From Ferrimonas sediminum (GTDB lineage: Bacteria > Pseudomonadota > Gammaproteobacteria > Enterobacterales > Shewanellaceae): a stretch of 64,000 bases of DNA. The position numbers and the translations under genes were made by a program. The notes beneath the pieces were generated by a model, which made no database searches, was not told the origin of the DNA, and saw only the letters and a program-made list of their open reading frames with translations. The DNA is taken from positions 124,001-188,000 of the forward strand of contig NZ_FNEM01000007.1 of the NCBI RefSeq assembly GCF_900100175.1. The letters run 5' to 3'. Positions 9,168-18,417 of this stretch are shown here, piece by piece (within the stretch, counting starts at the first letter, position 1; each line of letters opens with the position of its first letter).

Positions 9168-10313
9168 ATGCGCCTGTTTACCACCCTGCTGACCCTCTGC
9201 ATCAGCCTGCCCTTGTCTGCCCTACCCCTGGATGTAGAGGAGCAACGGGTTGCCGATGTGGCGCAACAGCTGCCCGAACTGCTGACGCCACTGGCCACCA
9301 GTTACGACGCCGGTGTGGTACAGCATCGCAACAGCCGGGACGACGCCAGCCTGAGCCAGGCGGCGGCCGACTCCGGCCAGCGGTTGTGGCGCCAGGCGGT
9401 GGCACAGGTGCAATCCGGAAGAATGGATGACCGCCCCCTGTACTGGAGCCGGTTGCAACTGCGGCGGGATCTTAAGCAGCTGGCACCGGGGTTCAACGCC
9501 AGCAAGGCCGACAGGCAAGCGGCCGTCGACGGCTTTGAGCGCAGCTCCCGAGGGTTCAACGACATCCACTTCGACAACGATGTCCAGATGCGCATCCTGG
9601 TGACCGGCTTCGACCCCTTTTTCCTCGACCGCCACCTGAATCAATCCAACCCCTCCGGCCTGGCGGCACTGGCACTGGATGGTCGCACCCTGATCCTCAA
9701 CGGCCGTAAGGCACAGGTTCAGGCGGCAATGATTCCGGTGCGGTTCGACGACTTCGATCAGGGCATGATTGAGTCCCTGCTGACCCCCTACCTGCGCGAC
9801 CACAGCGTCGACATGGTGGCCACCATCTCCATGGGCCGGGACGATTTCGATCTGGAGCGCTTCCCCGGTCGCAATCGCAGCGCCGAAGCGCCGGGCAACC
9901 GCAACCTCCTGACCGGCGCCACCAAAACCGCACCGCTGCCACCACGGCTGCTGGGCCAACCGCTGAACGGGCCGGAGTTTGTGGAGTTCTCCTTGCCCGT
10001 CACCGCCATGCAAAGGGCAGACGGCCCCTGGGCCATCAACGACAACCGTCACATCACCACCCTGGAGAAAGGCCAATGGCAACCGGACTCCCTGGCGCAA
10101 CTGGATGGCCAGACCTCGGTATCCGGCTCCGGCGGCGGCTACCTCTCTAACGAGATCAGCTACCGTGCCGTGTTGCTGGCCAACCAACTGGGCAGCCCCG
10201 CACGGGTCGGTCACATCCATACGCCGCGCATCGCCCAGTACGACCGGGAAACGGAAACCGCCATCGTCCGCCAGATTGAGGCGATGCTGACCCAGGCCCT
10301 GGCAGCCCTTTAA
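9168..10313 (+). CDS. Secreted pyroglutamyl-peptidase-I-like protein with Cys-to-Ser change
   Basis: A 381-residue protein with a signal peptide (about residues 1-18, ending SLPLSA) and a peptidase C15-like region from about 140. ILVTGFDPFF and NQSNPSG match the pyroglutamyl-peptidase I opening motifs, LERF (Glu230) corresponds to the catalytic Glu region, and GHIHTP (His351) to the catalytic His. At the nucleophile position, where the family has a Cys before the conserved Asn, this protein reads GGGYLSNEIS, with Ser327. It is also nearly twice the length of bacterial Pcp (about 215 residues), with an extra N-terminal region. Likely periplasmic. Either a serine variant or an inactive relative; ordinary thiol peptidase activity is doubtful. 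Confidence 0.7.
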   Translation: MRLFTTLLTLCISLPLSALPLDVEEQRVADVAQQLPELLTPLATSYDAGVVQHRNSRDDASLSQAAADSGQRLWRQAVAQVQSGRMDDRPLYWSRLQLRRDLKQLAPGFNASKADRQAAVDGFERSSRGFNDIHFDNDVQMRILVTGFDPFFLDRHLNQSNPSGLAALALDGRTLILNGRKAQVQAAMIPVRFDDFDQGMIESLLTPYLRDHSVDMVATISMGRDDFDLERFPGRNRSAEAPGNRNLLTGATKTAPLPPRLLGQPLNGPEFVEFSLPVTAMQRADGPWAINDNRHITTLEKGQWQPDSLAQLDGQTSVSGSGGGYLSNEISYRAVLLANQLGSPARVGHIHTPRIAQYDRETETAIVRQIEAMLTQALAAL

Positions 10314-10332
10314 CTGAGAGACCGTCTGTTCC

Positions 10333-11151
10333 ATGCAATACAACAGCTTAAAAGAGCGAGTCTTCGACGTCATCTTTGGCACCGACACCCTCGCAGGCAA
10401 GCGCTTCGACCTGGCACTGCTGCTGACCATCATTCTCAGTGTGGTAGTGGTGATGCTCGACTCCATCGACGCCCTCAATGCCCAGTGGAGCCAATGGTTC
10501 CGCTATGCCGAGTGGGGGTTCACCCTACTGTTCTCGTTCGAGTATCTGCTACGCCTGTGGGCCTCTCCCAAGCCCGGCCACTACGCCAAGAGCTTCTACG
10601 GCATCATCGATCTGCTGGCGATTCTGCCCAGCTACCTGCAACTGCTGCTGCCCGGCAGCCAGTATCTGCTGGTGCTGAGGCTGCTGCGGGTGATGCGGGT
10701 GTTTCGAATCATCAAGGCGATTCGCTACCTGGCGGAAGCCAACATGCTGTGGCGCTCCATCAAGGCCTCGCTGAGAAAGATCACCGTCTTTTTCACCTTC
10801 GTGTTGCTGCTGGCCTGCATCATGGGTTCCATCATGTACGCGCTCGAGGGCCCGGCCAGTGGCTTTACCAGCATTCCTAAGGGGGTGTACTGGGCCATTG
10901 TCACCATCACCACCGTCGGCTATGGCGACATCAGCCCGCAGACCCCCCTGGGGCAGTTCGTCGCCTCGGTGACCATGATCATCGGCTATTCGGTCATCGC
11001 AGTGCCCACCGGCATCTTTACCGCCCAGATCAGCCAGGAGATGAACCTGCACCGGGATCTGCGCCGCTGTGAAAACTGCGATCGCAGCGGCCATGACACC
11101 GATGCACTATTCTGCAACCACTGCGGCACCGAACTGGAAGAGCAGGTGTGA
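10333..11151 (+). CDS. Voltage-gated potassium channel with C-terminal zinc ribbon
   Basis: Six-transmembrane Kv-type channel subunit of 272 residues. Segments S1-S6 are visible at about 26-46, 57-76, 88-106, 111-133, 149-171 and 207-230. S4 carries Arg at every third position (R116, R119, R122, R125), the classical voltage sensor, and TVGYGD (194-199) is the potassium selectivity filter. The cytoplasmic tail ends with a CxxC...CxxC knuckle (C246, C249, C261, C264) resembling a zinc ribbon, an unusual addition. The start ATG is 19 bases after the upstream gene, and its stop overlaps the sprT start in TGATG, so channel and SprT are translationally coupled. Confidence 0.88.
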   Translation: MQYNSLKERVFDVIFGTDTLAGKRFDLALLLTIILSVVVVMLDSIDALNAQWSQWFRYAEWGFTLLFSFEYLLRLWASPKPGHYAKSFYGIIDLLAILPSYLQLLLPGSQYLLVLRLLRVMRVFRIIKAIRYLAEANMLWRSIKASLRKITVFFTFVLLLACIMGSIMYALEGPASGFTSIPKGVYWAIVTITTVGYGDISPQTPLGQFVASVTMIIGYSVIAVPTGIFTAQISQEMNLHRDLRRCENCDRSGHDTDALFCNHCGTELEEQV

Positions 11152-11630
11152 TGGAAGCGCTGACTCAGGCGGTGGAAGCCAGACTGCAGTGGTGCTACCG
11201 CCGGGCCGAAGCCCGCCTCGGCCGCCGTTTTCCCTATCCGCAGATCGGCTTCACCCTGCGGGGGATGAGCGCCGGCGCCGCCCATCTGGCGGACAACCGT
11301 CTGCGCTTTAACCCTGTGCTGTTGCAGGAGAACCCCCAGGCCTTTGTCGACGAAGTGGTCCCCCACGAGGTGGCGCATCTGTTGGTGTGGCAACTGCATG
11401 GCAGGGTTCGGCCCCATGGCAGGGAATGGCAGCGGATGATGGCCGAGGTGTTTGACTGCCCGCCCCGCACCCGACACAGTTTCGACGTCAGCTCCGTGGG
11501 CCCGGCCACCTTTGCCTACCGCTGTGACTGCCAGACCCACCCACTGACCCTGAGGCGCCACAACAAGGTGCAGCGGGGCCAGGCCAACTATCAATGCCGC
11601 CGCTGCGGCCAGGCCCTGATACCCGCCTGA
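11151..11630 (+). CDS. sprT: SprT-family zinc metalloprotease-like protein
   Basis: A 159-residue protein with the zinc-metalloprotease motif HEVAH (residues 72-76, in [12 protein letters not shown]) and a C-terminal zinc ribbon (CDCQTH and CRRCGQ), the architecture of SprT/Spartan-like proteins. E. coli SprT is of similar size; its physiological role is not well defined. ATG 11151 overlaps the stop of the channel gene by one base; a GTG three bases earlier is an alternative start. The order sprT-endA-rsmE-gshB is conserved in enteric and marine gammaproteobacteria. Confidence 0.9.
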   Translation: MEALTQAVEARLQWCYRRAEARLGRRFPYPQIGFTLRGMSAGAAHLADNRLRFNPVLLQENPQAFVDEVVPHEVAHLLVWQLHGRVRPHGREWQRMMAEVFDCPPRTRHSFDVSSVGPATFAYRCDCQTHPLTLRRHNKVQRGQANYQCRRCGQALIPA

Positions 11631-11694
11631 TCATTGCTCCGCCGGCGCCAACGGATTACCATCGCCGACTCCTGCTCGTATAAGAAAAAAAGTA

Positions 11695-12372
11695 ATGAAA
11701 AAACTGATCCTTTTGCTGTTGATCAGCCACACAGCCCTGGCCGCGCCCAGCAGCTTTCGGGCCGCAAAAAAACAACTGGTGACCCTCTATGCCAACCTGC
11801 CCGCCCAGACCTTCTATTGCGGTTGCGACTATCAACAGACCGGTAAAAAGCTGACCCCTACCCTGGCCAGTTGCGGCTATCAGGTGCGCAAACAGGCGCC
11901 CAGGGCACAGCGAATCGAATGGGAACACGTGATGCCCGCCTGGGCCTTTGGTCACCAGTTGCAGTGCTGGCAGCAGGGAGGTCGAAAACACTGCCGTAAA
12001 GATCCGACGTTTAAGCGGATGGAAGCGGATCTGCACAACCTGGTGCCGGCCATTGGTGAGGTCAACGGCGACCGCTCCAACTACCGCTTCAGCGACATGG
12101 GGCAGACTCCCTACCAATACGGCCAATGCCAGATGGTGGTGGACTTCAAAACCAAACAGGTGCAGCCGCCCGATCGCGCCCGTGGCGCCATCGCCCGCAC
12201 TTACCTCTATATGCAGCAGCAATATCAGGTTAAGCTATCCCGATCTCAGTTACAGTTAATGCAAAGCTGGAACCGCCTCTATCCGGTTACCGAACTGGAG
12301 TGCCAGCGACATCGGCAGGTGAGCCAGCTGCAAGGCTGGCCCAACCCCTTCGTGGCCCAGCAATGTCAATAA
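11695..12372 (+). CDS. endA: Endonuclease I, periplasmic
   Basis: Non-specific DNA/RNA endonuclease exported to the periplasm. 225 residues with a signal peptide ([16 protein letters not shown]). The catalytic motif [12 protein letters not shown], the metal site [16 protein letters not shown], and the Cys pairs characteristic of the Vibrio Vvn/EndA family (CGC near residue 44, C at 62) are all present. It follows sprT with a 64-base gap and precedes rsmE by 10 bases. Confidence 0.95.
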   Translation: MKKLILLLLISHTALAAPSSFRAAKKQLVTLYANLPAQTFYCGCDYQQTGKKLTPTLASCGYQVRKQAPRAQRIEWEHVMPAWAFGHQLQCWQQGGRKHCRKDPTFKRMEADLHNLVPAIGEVNGDRSNYRFSDMGQTPYQYGQCQMVVDFKTKQVQPPDRARGAIARTYLYMQQQYQVKLSRSQLQLMQSWNRLYPVTELECQRHRQVSQLQGWPNPFVAQQCQ

Positions 12373-12382
12373 ACGGAGCCTC

Positions 12383-13114
12383 ATGCGAGTCCCAAGAATC
12401 TATCAGCCCGGCCCCCTGACGGCCGGCACCACCGTGGCACTGGACGCCGACGGTGCCAATCATGTTGGCCGGGTACTGCGAATGCAGGCCGGCCAGGCGC
12501 TGGAGCTGTTTAACGGCGACGGCAGCCAGTTCGACGCCATCATTCGCGACAGCGGCAAAAAACAGGTGCTGGTGGAACTGCTGACGCAACAGGAGATCAG
12601 CCGCGAATCGCCACTGAACCTGCACCTGGGCCAGGTGATCTCCCGCGGCGACAAGATGGAGTTCACCATTCAGAAGTCGGTGGAGCTGGGCGTCAACACC
12701 ATCACCCCATTGTGGTCAGAGCGCTGCGGCGTCAAGCTGCAGGGGGATCGGCTGGATAAGAAGCTGGCCCAGTGGCAGAAGATTGCCATCAGTGCCTGTG
12801 AGCAATGTGGCCGCAACAGCGTGCCGCTGGTGCGACCGGTAATGAAGCTTCAGCAGTGGATGCAGGAAGCCACCGAAGCCACCAAGCTGAATCTGCACCC
12901 CAGGGCCGATTACAGCATACAGACTCTGCCCCAGCCCATGACCCGGGCACGGCTGCTGATCGGCCCCGAAGGCGGCCTGAGCAGCGACGAAATTGCCGCC
13001 GCCCGCGAACACGACTTTGTCGACATACTGTTGGGGCCCAGGGTACTGCGTACCGAAACCGCTTCCCTGACCGCCATTACCGCCCTGCAAACCCGCTTCG
13101 GCGATCTGGGCTAA
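12383..13114 (+). CDS. rsmE: 16S rRNA m3U1498 methyltransferase
   Basis: SPOUT-class enzyme methylating N3 of U1498 in 16S rRNA, using S-adenosylmethionine. 243 residues, full length. The knot motif [16 protein letters not shown] and [16 protein letters not shown] near the C-terminus are diagnostic. ATG 12383 is preceded by CGGAGCC. Located between endA and gshB with short spacings, so probably part of that operon. Confidence 0.95.
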   Translation: MRVPRIYQPGPLTAGTTVALDADGANHVGRVLRMQAGQALELFNGDGSQFDAIIRDSGKKQVLVELLTQQEISRESPLNLHLGQVISRGDKMEFTIQKSVELGVNTITPLWSERCGVKLQGDRLDKKLAQWQKIAISACEQCGRNSVPLVRPVMKLQQWMQEATEATKLNLHPRADYSIQTLPQPMTRARLLIGPEGGLSSDEIAAAREHDFVDILLGPRVLRTETASLTAITALQTRFGDLG

Positions 13115-13126
13115 AAGGAGAAACCC

Positions 13127-14077
13127 GTGATCAAACTCGGCATCGTAATGGACCCCATCGAGTCCATTAACATTAAAAAAGACAGCAGCTTTGCCATGCT
13201 GATGGCCGCCCAGCAACGCGGCTATGAGCTGCACTACATGGAGATGAGTGATCTCTATATGGAACAGGGTCAGGCCATGGCCAGCATGCACCCCCTGACC
13301 GTACGCAACGAGCAGGGCAACCACTTCGATCTGGGTGAAGGGGTGGAGCGTCCCCTGGCGGATCTGGACGTGATACTGATGCGCAAAGACCCGCCGTTTG
13401 ACACCGAATACATCTACGCCACCTACATGCTGGAGCGGGCCGAAGAGCTCGGCACCCTGATCGTCAACAAGCCCCAGAGCCTGCGGGACTGTAACGAAAA
13501 GCTGTTCACCGCCTGGTTCAGCGAGTTCACCGCCGACACCCTGGTGACCCGCAGCGCCGAGCGCATCCGCCGCTTCCACGCCAAGCATCAGGACATCATC
13601 ATCAAGCCGCTGGATGGCATGGGGGGGGCGTCCATCTTCCGCATCAAGCCGGGGGGAGACAACATGGGGGTGATCATCGAGACCCTCACCGCCCACGGCA
13701 GCAGCTACACCATGGTGCAGAACTACCTGCCCCAGATTAAGGATGGTGACAAGCGCATCCTGATCATCGACGGCGAACCTGTGCCCTATTGCCTGGCCCG
13801 TATCCCCCAGGGTGGCGAGACTCGGGGTAACCTGGCGGCCGGCGGCCGCGGTGAAGCCCGGCCCCTGTCCGACAGCGACTGGGCCATCGCCCGCGCCATC
13901 GGCCCGGAGTTGAAGCGTCGCGGCCTGATCTTCGTCGGCCTGGACGTCATCGGCGACAAGGTCACCGAGGTCAACGTCACCAGTCCCACCTGCATTCGCG
14001 AAATTGAAGCCGCGTTCGAGGTGGACATCACCGCCATGTTGTACGACGCCATCGAAGCCCGCCTGGCTCAGGCTTAA
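13127..14077 (+). CDS. gshB: Glutathione synthetase
   Basis: ATP-grasp enzyme joining gamma-glutamylcysteine and glycine to form glutathione. 316 residues (E. coli 315). It opens IKLGIVMDPIESINIKKDS, a family hallmark, and has the ATP-binding loop IIKPLDGMGGASIF plus RGNLAAGGRGEARPL and NVTSPTCIREIE. GTG 13127 is the start, with AGGAG seven bases upstream. It is the last gene of the sprT-endA-rsmE-gshB run and is followed by a hairpin terminator. Confidence 0.97.
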   Translation: MIKLGIVMDPIESINIKKDSSFAMLMAAQQRGYELHYMEMSDLYMEQGQAMASMHPLTVRNEQGNHFDLGEGVERPLADLDVILMRKDPPFDTEYIYATYMLERAEELGTLIVNKPQSLRDCNEKLFTAWFSEFTADTLVTRSAERIRRFHAKHQDIIIKPLDGMGGASIFRIKPGGDNMGVIIETLTAHGSSYTMVQNYLPQIKDGDKRILIIDGEPVPYCLARIPQGGETRGNLAAGGRGEARPLSDSDWAIARAIGPELKRRGLIFVGLDVIGDKVTEVNVTSPTCIREIEAAFEVDITAMLYDAIEARLAQA

Positions 14078-14094
14078 TCCCCAGCCTAACGCAC

Positions 14095-14126
14095 ACAGGC
14101 CGCCCTTCGGCGGCCTGTATCTTTGT
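14095..14126 (+). terminator. Hairpin terminator after gshB
   Basis: Perfect 10-bp stem ACAGGCCGCC/GGCGGCCTGT around CTTC (14095-14118), followed by a modest ATCTTTGTT tail. The convergent GGDEF/EAL gene ends 23 bases later, so it may act in both directions. Confidence 0.75.
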
Positions 14127-14140
14127 TGGCTTGGCTGGAC

Positions 14141-16600
14141 TCAGCCACGGTTACCACTGAGGGGATGAAACACGGCTTGCAACGACTCGATGTTGGCCCA
14201 CTCCATCTGCGGTCCTATCTGCCGAATCAACTCCACCACCTGCTGCTCATCCAGCGCCGGCGAGAACAGATAACCCTGGGCATGATCACAGCCGGACTTG
14301 ATCAGGTACTGCAACTGGTCATGACTTTCCACCCCTTCGGCAATGACCGTACGGCGCAAGTTATGGGCCAGATCAATCACCGAACTGACGATGTTGCGGT
14401 CGACATCAGAACTGTCCAGGTCACGGACAAAGCTGCGATCGATTTTTAGAATGTCGAACGGTAACTGCTTCAGGTAGCTCAGCGACGAGTAGCCGGTACC
14501 AAAGTCGTCGATGGCAATTTTGACTCCCATCCCCTTGAGACGCTCCATGGTGCTCAGAGCCTGATCCAGGTTCTTAATCAGACTCTCCTCAGTAAGCTCC
14601 AGCAGCAACCGGTTCGCAGGCACCTGCAGCTCATTCAACAACTGCTCGATGCGATGGCCCAGGCTGGCATGCAAATACTGGTGCGGCGACAGATTCACCG
14701 CGATGTAGAACTGCTGATTTCCCGACAGCTTGCTCAGCTTCAACATCAGCTGCATGCTTTTTTGAATGACCCAGTCGCTGAGGGCCAGAATCTCGCTGCT
14801 ACCCTCAAGATCATTGATGAACTCCGACGGCATCAACAAGCCTCGGCTGGGGTGGTACCAGCGCACCAGTGACTCGAACCCTACCACCCGCTGATCTTTG
14901 ATGGACAATATGGGTTGCAGGCTGATGGCAATCTGCCCCTCCTCCAGCGCCACTCGAAGGTCTGCTTCCAGCATCAGCTTACGGCTGGCCAACTCCAGCA
15001 TCTGCTCATCGAACACCCGGTAATTAGAGCGACCCGCCTGTTTGGCCTGGTACATGGCCAGATCCGCCCGCTTTAGAAGCTCTTCCGGTCTCAGCATCGG
15101 GTTATCACAGAACACCACTCCGATGCTGGTGGTCACAATCAGGGTGTGACGCCCCAACTGCACCGGCTGCTGCAGGGAGACAAAGATCTGATGGATAATG
15201 CGGTGGATGTTGGTACCCTCTCCCAAACCTCGAATGATGATGGTGAACTCATCACCGCCGAGGCGACAGACGGTATCCATGGAGCGAACGCTCTTCTTCA
15301 GCCGGTTGGCCACGGTCTTGAGCAACTCGTCACCGACATCATGACCCAGAGTGTCGTTGATGCGCTTAAACTCATCCAGATCCAGAAACAGCAGGGCGAT
15401 CTTGTCGTCGGTACGCCCCAGGCTACTGAGGGACTTGCTCAGCTCGTGGTGCATCATGGTGCGATTGGGCAGGCCGGTAAGGGTATCCATCATTGCCAAC
15501 CGTTCCAGCTCGTGGGTATAACGATCCACCTCTTCGTGCAGCTGCTCCAGCTGATTGGCGGCGTCCTCGGCCGCCTGCTCCAACTGATCCACCTCGTCAG
15601 GGAAGCCGATATGCGATCGCTTCAACTGCGCCTTGACCTGGGTAAACTCCCGGCTTGGCAGCAGTGGCAGCAACTTCTGCAGCTGCTGAATCCGGCTTAA
15701 TGGCCGCCAGAACAGCACCCCGCCTACCAGCCCGGCCACGACGATACAGATAAACACCAACCCGGCCAGATCCCTCAGGTAAGCCTGCTGCCCCTGCTCC
15801 AGTTCACTGACGTCGGAGAACAGCAGCAGGCTGTGAAACGGATCCAGCGGCCACACCACAAAACTCCAGTACTGATCACTCAGTGCCACCGCCTTCGGCC
15901 CTTGCAGCAGCTGTTCAAACTCCAGTTGACCGGACGCCGCCAGCAACCTGGGGTAGTTGTCATCGCGATTGGTCAGACTCAGGATGGATCGACCCCAGGG
16001 GTTGAGGTTACTGGGCCGGGCCTGGCCCAAAATCGCCATCTCCGAGCCATGATGCTCATTGATGATGGTCAGCACCTCATCCAGCGGCGTCACCAGCACC
16101 AGCAGATGCAGCTGGCCATTAAGCACCACAGGAAAAGCCACATCCAGCACGCAACTCTGACGACAGCGTTGCCGGCCCAGGTGCTGATCCGACGACTCGA
16201 TGCCTCCCAACCAGCCGTCGATGGGCAGGGGATGGCTGCCAACCCGAGCCACCAGATTCAGATCCATGTCATACAGTGACAGTCCCGCAAGCCCCCATAG
16301 CGGTTTCAGTTCGCGCCACTCGGTGCGCAGCGTCCCGTCCACCGACTGCCCCTTGGCGCCATTCAGCAACTGCACCAGCTCCTGAGCCACCACCCCAAGC
16401 CGGCGCTCGATGATGCTCAGGGTTTCCTCATAATCCTGCTTTAAAAAATCCGCCCGCTGCACCAGCATGACGTTCATCTGACGGTCAAAGCGCTGCAACG
16501 CCAGATGACCGAGAAAAACACTGAGCACCACCATCATGACCATCAAGGCCATCACAAATTTCCAGCGCAAGCTGACAAAAGGCAAGGGGAGTGGTGCCAT
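14141..16600 (-). CDS. Membrane sensor with GGDEF and EAL domains
   Basis: An 819-residue c-di-GMP enzyme. An N-terminal membrane helix (about 13-33) and a second near 280-300 bracket a roughly 240-residue periplasmic sensor region. The GGDEF domain has an intact RLGGDEF preceded by an RxxD inhibitory site (RSMD). The EAL domain has ESL in place of EAL (the catalytic Glu is kept) plus DDFGTGYSSL and AEGVES, so it may be an active phosphodiesterase; which activity dominates cannot be read from sequence. ATG 16600 is chosen because GGGGG lies six bases before it; an in-frame ATG two codons upstream is possible. Convergent with gshB and divergent from rsmC. Confidence 0.9.
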   Translation of the reverse strand: MAPLPLPFVSLRWKFVMALMVMMVVLSVFLGHLALQRFDRQMNVMLVQRADFLKQDYEETLSIIERRLGVVAQELVQLLNGAKGQSVDGTLRTEWRELKPLWGLAGLSLYDMDLNLVARVGSHPLPIDGWLGGIESSDQHLGRQRCRQSCVLDVAFPVVLNGQLHLLVLVTPLDEVLTIINEHHGSEMAILGQARPSNLNPWGRSILSLTNRDDNYPRLLAASGQLEFEQLLQGPKAVALSDQYWSFVVWPLDPFHSLLLFSDVSELEQGQQAYLRDLAGLVFICIVVAGLVGGVLFWRPLSRIQQLQKLLPLLPSREFTQVKAQLKRSHIGFPDEVDQLEQAAEDAANQLEQLHEEVDRYTHELERLAMMDTLTGLPNRTMMHHELSKSLSSLGRTDDKIALLFLDLDEFKRINDTLGHDVGDELLKTVANRLKKSVRSMDTVCRLGGDEFTIIIRGLGEGTNIHRIIHQIFVSLQQPVQLGRHTLIVTTSIGVVFCDNPMLRPEELLKRADLAMYQAKQAGRSNYRVFDEQMLELASRKLMLEADLRVALEEGQIAISLQPILSIKDQRVVGFESLVRWYHPSRGLLMPSEFINDLEGSSEILALSDWVIQKSMQLMLKLSKLSGNQQFYIAVNLSPHQYLHASLGHRIEQLLNELQVPANRLLLELTEESLIKNLDQALSTMERLKGMGVKIAIDDFGTGYSSLSYLKQLPFDILKIDRSFVRDLDSSDVDRNIVSSVIDLAHNLRRTVIAEGVESHDQLQYLIKSGCDHAQGYLFSPALDEQQVVELIRQIGPQMEWANIESLQAVFHPLSGNRG

Positions 16601-16810
16601 CAGCATCCCCCCGGAAAAAGTAGACCCATTCCCAGCCCAGCTCGCAGGCTTTTTCGCTGTTCCATAACTGTACCTGCAATTGAAAACGTCCAAGTCACTT
16701 CAAGTGTAGAACAGCTGGGCTTTAACACCGGATGGATCCATCCGGGGAAAGTTGGTCAAGGGAAGGCCGGGGTTGGTATACTGCCGCCATCGCTTTTTGG
16801 ACGCCCTACC

Positions 16811-17833
16811 ATGACTCTGACCAACCCCAGCCGTTTAATCCGTAAATACGCCGACGATCTCGGCCGCCGACTGTTGATCCTAAACCCCATGGCCGATGGC
16901 CTGATCCCGGAGCTGAACAGCGAGGGCATCGAAGTCATCGCCTGCAGCCACGACTACCTGGTGCAGCGCCACCTGAGTCAGCTGCATGTCACGCCGCTGC
17001 ATTTTGGCTGCCAACCGCAACTGGGCGATCTAAGCCGGCTCGACGCCGCCATCCTGGTGTTGCCCCAGGCTAAGGCCCTGGCCGCTCATCTCATGCAATG
17101 GCTGGCCAGCGTGTTGCCTGCCAATACCCCCACCTACCTGGTTGGCGATAACAAGGGGGGCATCAAAAGTGCCACCAAAGCGATGTCGGTGCATTTCGAT
17201 CAGGTGAGTAAATTTGCCAGCGGCGCCCACTGCCAGATGATAGCCGGCTTAAGTCAGCCCGTTGACGCGCCAAGGTTGGTCAGCGACCACCCCCGGGTCA
17301 TCGACACCCACCTAGGCCAGTTGCCTCTGTGTGCCCTGCCCGGCGTCTTCAGCCAGGGCGAGCTGGACGCCGGAACCAAACTGCTACTGCAACATCTGCC
17401 ACCATTGGCCGGCCGGGTACTGGACTTTGGCTGCGGTGCCGGAGTCATCGGCGCACTGATCAAGCAGCGGGCCCCACAGACCGAAGTGGAGATGGTGGAC
17501 ATCAATGCCTTTGCACTGGCTTGCAGTAAAGCCACTCTGGCCGCCAGCAACCTCGACGCCAGGGTCTATCCGTCCGATGGCTTCAGTGACATTGAGGGTG
17601 AATTCGACCTGATTGTGTCCAACCCACCGTTCCATCACGCCGGCAAACAGACCTTTGCCACCGCCGAGCATTTCATTGCCCACGCCCGCAGGCATCTGAA
17701 ACCCGGTGGTCAGCTGGTGTTTGTCGCCAACCATCACCTTCCCTATGGCGATGCGCTGCAGGCCGCCTTTGGCCGGGTCAACATCATTGCCCAGGACAAA
17801 AAGTTCAAAATCTATGCGGATCGCAGAGTTTAA
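16811..17833 (+). CDS. rsmC: 16S rRNA m2G1207 methyltransferase
   Basis: S-adenosylmethionine-dependent enzyme methylating N2 of G1207 in 16S rRNA. 340 residues, close to E. coli RsmC (343), with the duplicated architecture of a degenerate N-terminal and an active C-terminal methyltransferase domain. VLDFGCGAGVIGALI (motif I) and VSNPPFHHA (motif IV, NPPF) are visible. ATG 16811 gives the family-like start MTLTNPSRLI; a longer upstream reading through the GGDEF/EAL promoter region is rejected. Confidence 0.93.
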   Translation: MTLTNPSRLIRKYADDLGRRLLILNPMADGLIPELNSEGIEVIACSHDYLVQRHLSQLHVTPLHFGCQPQLGDLSRLDAAILVLPQAKALAAHLMQWLASVLPANTPTYLVGDNKGGIKSATKAMSVHFDQVSKFASGAHCQMIAGLSQPVDAPRLVSDHPRVIDTHLGQLPLCALPGVFSQGELDAGTKLLLQHLPPLAGRVLDFGCGAGVIGALIKQRAPQTEVEMVDINAFALACSKATLAASNLDARVYPSDGFSDIEGEFDLIVSNPPFHHAGKQTFATAEHFIAHARRHLKPGGQLVFVANHHLPYGDALQAAFGRVNIIAQDKKFKIYADRRV

Positions 17834-17875
17834 GCTTAAATTTTGGCCGAACGGAAAATGATTTGAATATTGGTG

Positions 17876-17903
17876 TTGACGGCCAACGGAATCTCTCTAT
17901 AAT
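17876..17903 (+). promoter_or_regulatory. Promoter of the tRNA-Leu cluster
   Basis: TTGACG (17876-17881) and a perfect TATAAT (17898-17903) are separated by 16 bp, followed by a GC-rich discriminator (GCGCCCCC) typical of stringently controlled stable-RNA promoters. The first tRNA begins 30 bases after the -10 box. Confidence 0.9.
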
Positions 17904-17932
17904 GCGCCCCCGTACCAATGAGTAAATGCAGA

Positions 17933-18019
17933 GCAGATGTGGCGGAATTGGTAGACGCGCTAGCTTCAGGTGCTAGTGTCCGCAAGGACGTGAGAGTTCA
18001 AGTCTCTCCATCTGCACCA
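17933..18019 (+). tRNA. tRNA-Leu(CAG), first copy
   Basis: 87 bases including the encoded CCA. Acceptor arm GCAGATG/CATCTGC, class II long variable arm (TGTCCGCAAGGACG), anticodon loop TTCAGGT giving CAG. Closely similar to enterobacterial tRNA-Leu(CAG). Confidence 0.97.
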
Positions 18020-18036
18020 CTCATTGATGTCACGAT

Positions 18037-18123
18037 GCAGAAGTGGCGGAATTGGTAGACGCGCTAGCTTCAGGTGCTAGTGTCCGAAAGGACGTGAGAG
18101 TTCAAGTCTCTCTTTCTGCACCA
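18037..18123 (+). tRNA. tRNA-Leu(CAG), second copy
   Basis: 87 bases with encoded CCA. Differs from the first copy in the acceptor stem (GCAGAAG/CTTTCTGC, compensated) and in the variable-arm loop (GAAA instead of GCAA). Anticodon CAG. Confidence 0.97.
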
Positions 18124-18226
18124 CTCTTTTTTGAGTGGTATGATAGACCCACCGGAGTTTGACTCTGGTATCGCAACCCGTGAGAGTTCAGCTATGTTCT
18201 CTGACAGCGAGCAAAAAATGTAATAC
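18124..18226 (+). other. Spacer between second and third tRNA-Leu
   Basis: 103 bases. Its left end overlaps a hairpin, CCACTC-T6-GAGTGG (18121-18138), formed partly from the tRNA 3' end. At 18179-18190 it contains CGTGAGAGTTCA, identical to the T-arm start of the flanking tRNAs, followed by a near-repeat of TCTCTG. This may be the remains of a partly deleted tRNA copy or a recombination scar. Confidence 0.4.
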
Positions 18227-18313
18227 GCAGATGTGGCGGAATTGGTAGACGCGCTAGCTTCAGGTGCTAGTGTCCGCAAGGACGTGAGAGTTCAAGTCTC
18301 TCCATCTGCACCA
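18227..18313 (+). tRNA. tRNA-Leu(CAG), third copy
   Basis: 87 bases with CCA, apparently identical in sequence to the first copy. Anticodon CAG. Confidence 0.97.
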
Positions 18314-18321
18314 AATTTCAG

Positions 18322-18349
18322 AGCCCTGACCTTTTGGTCGGGGCTTTTT
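18322..18349 (+). terminator. Terminator of the tRNA-Leu cluster
   Basis: Stem AGCCCTGACC/GGTCGGGGCT (one G-U type mismatch), TTTT loop, then T5. Confidence 0.85.
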
Positions 18350-18417
18350 GCTATTTCCGTTTTAATTCAATCCGGTATACTCCCTAGACTCGCCAAATAA
18401 TCATAAGTACCGGCGCG

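Noticed and set aside
16505-16810. Upstream extension of rsmC by about 100 codons
   Set aside because: Overlaps the promoter and start of the divergent GGDEF/EAL gene; His/Gln-rich composition; homologue length fits ATG 16811.
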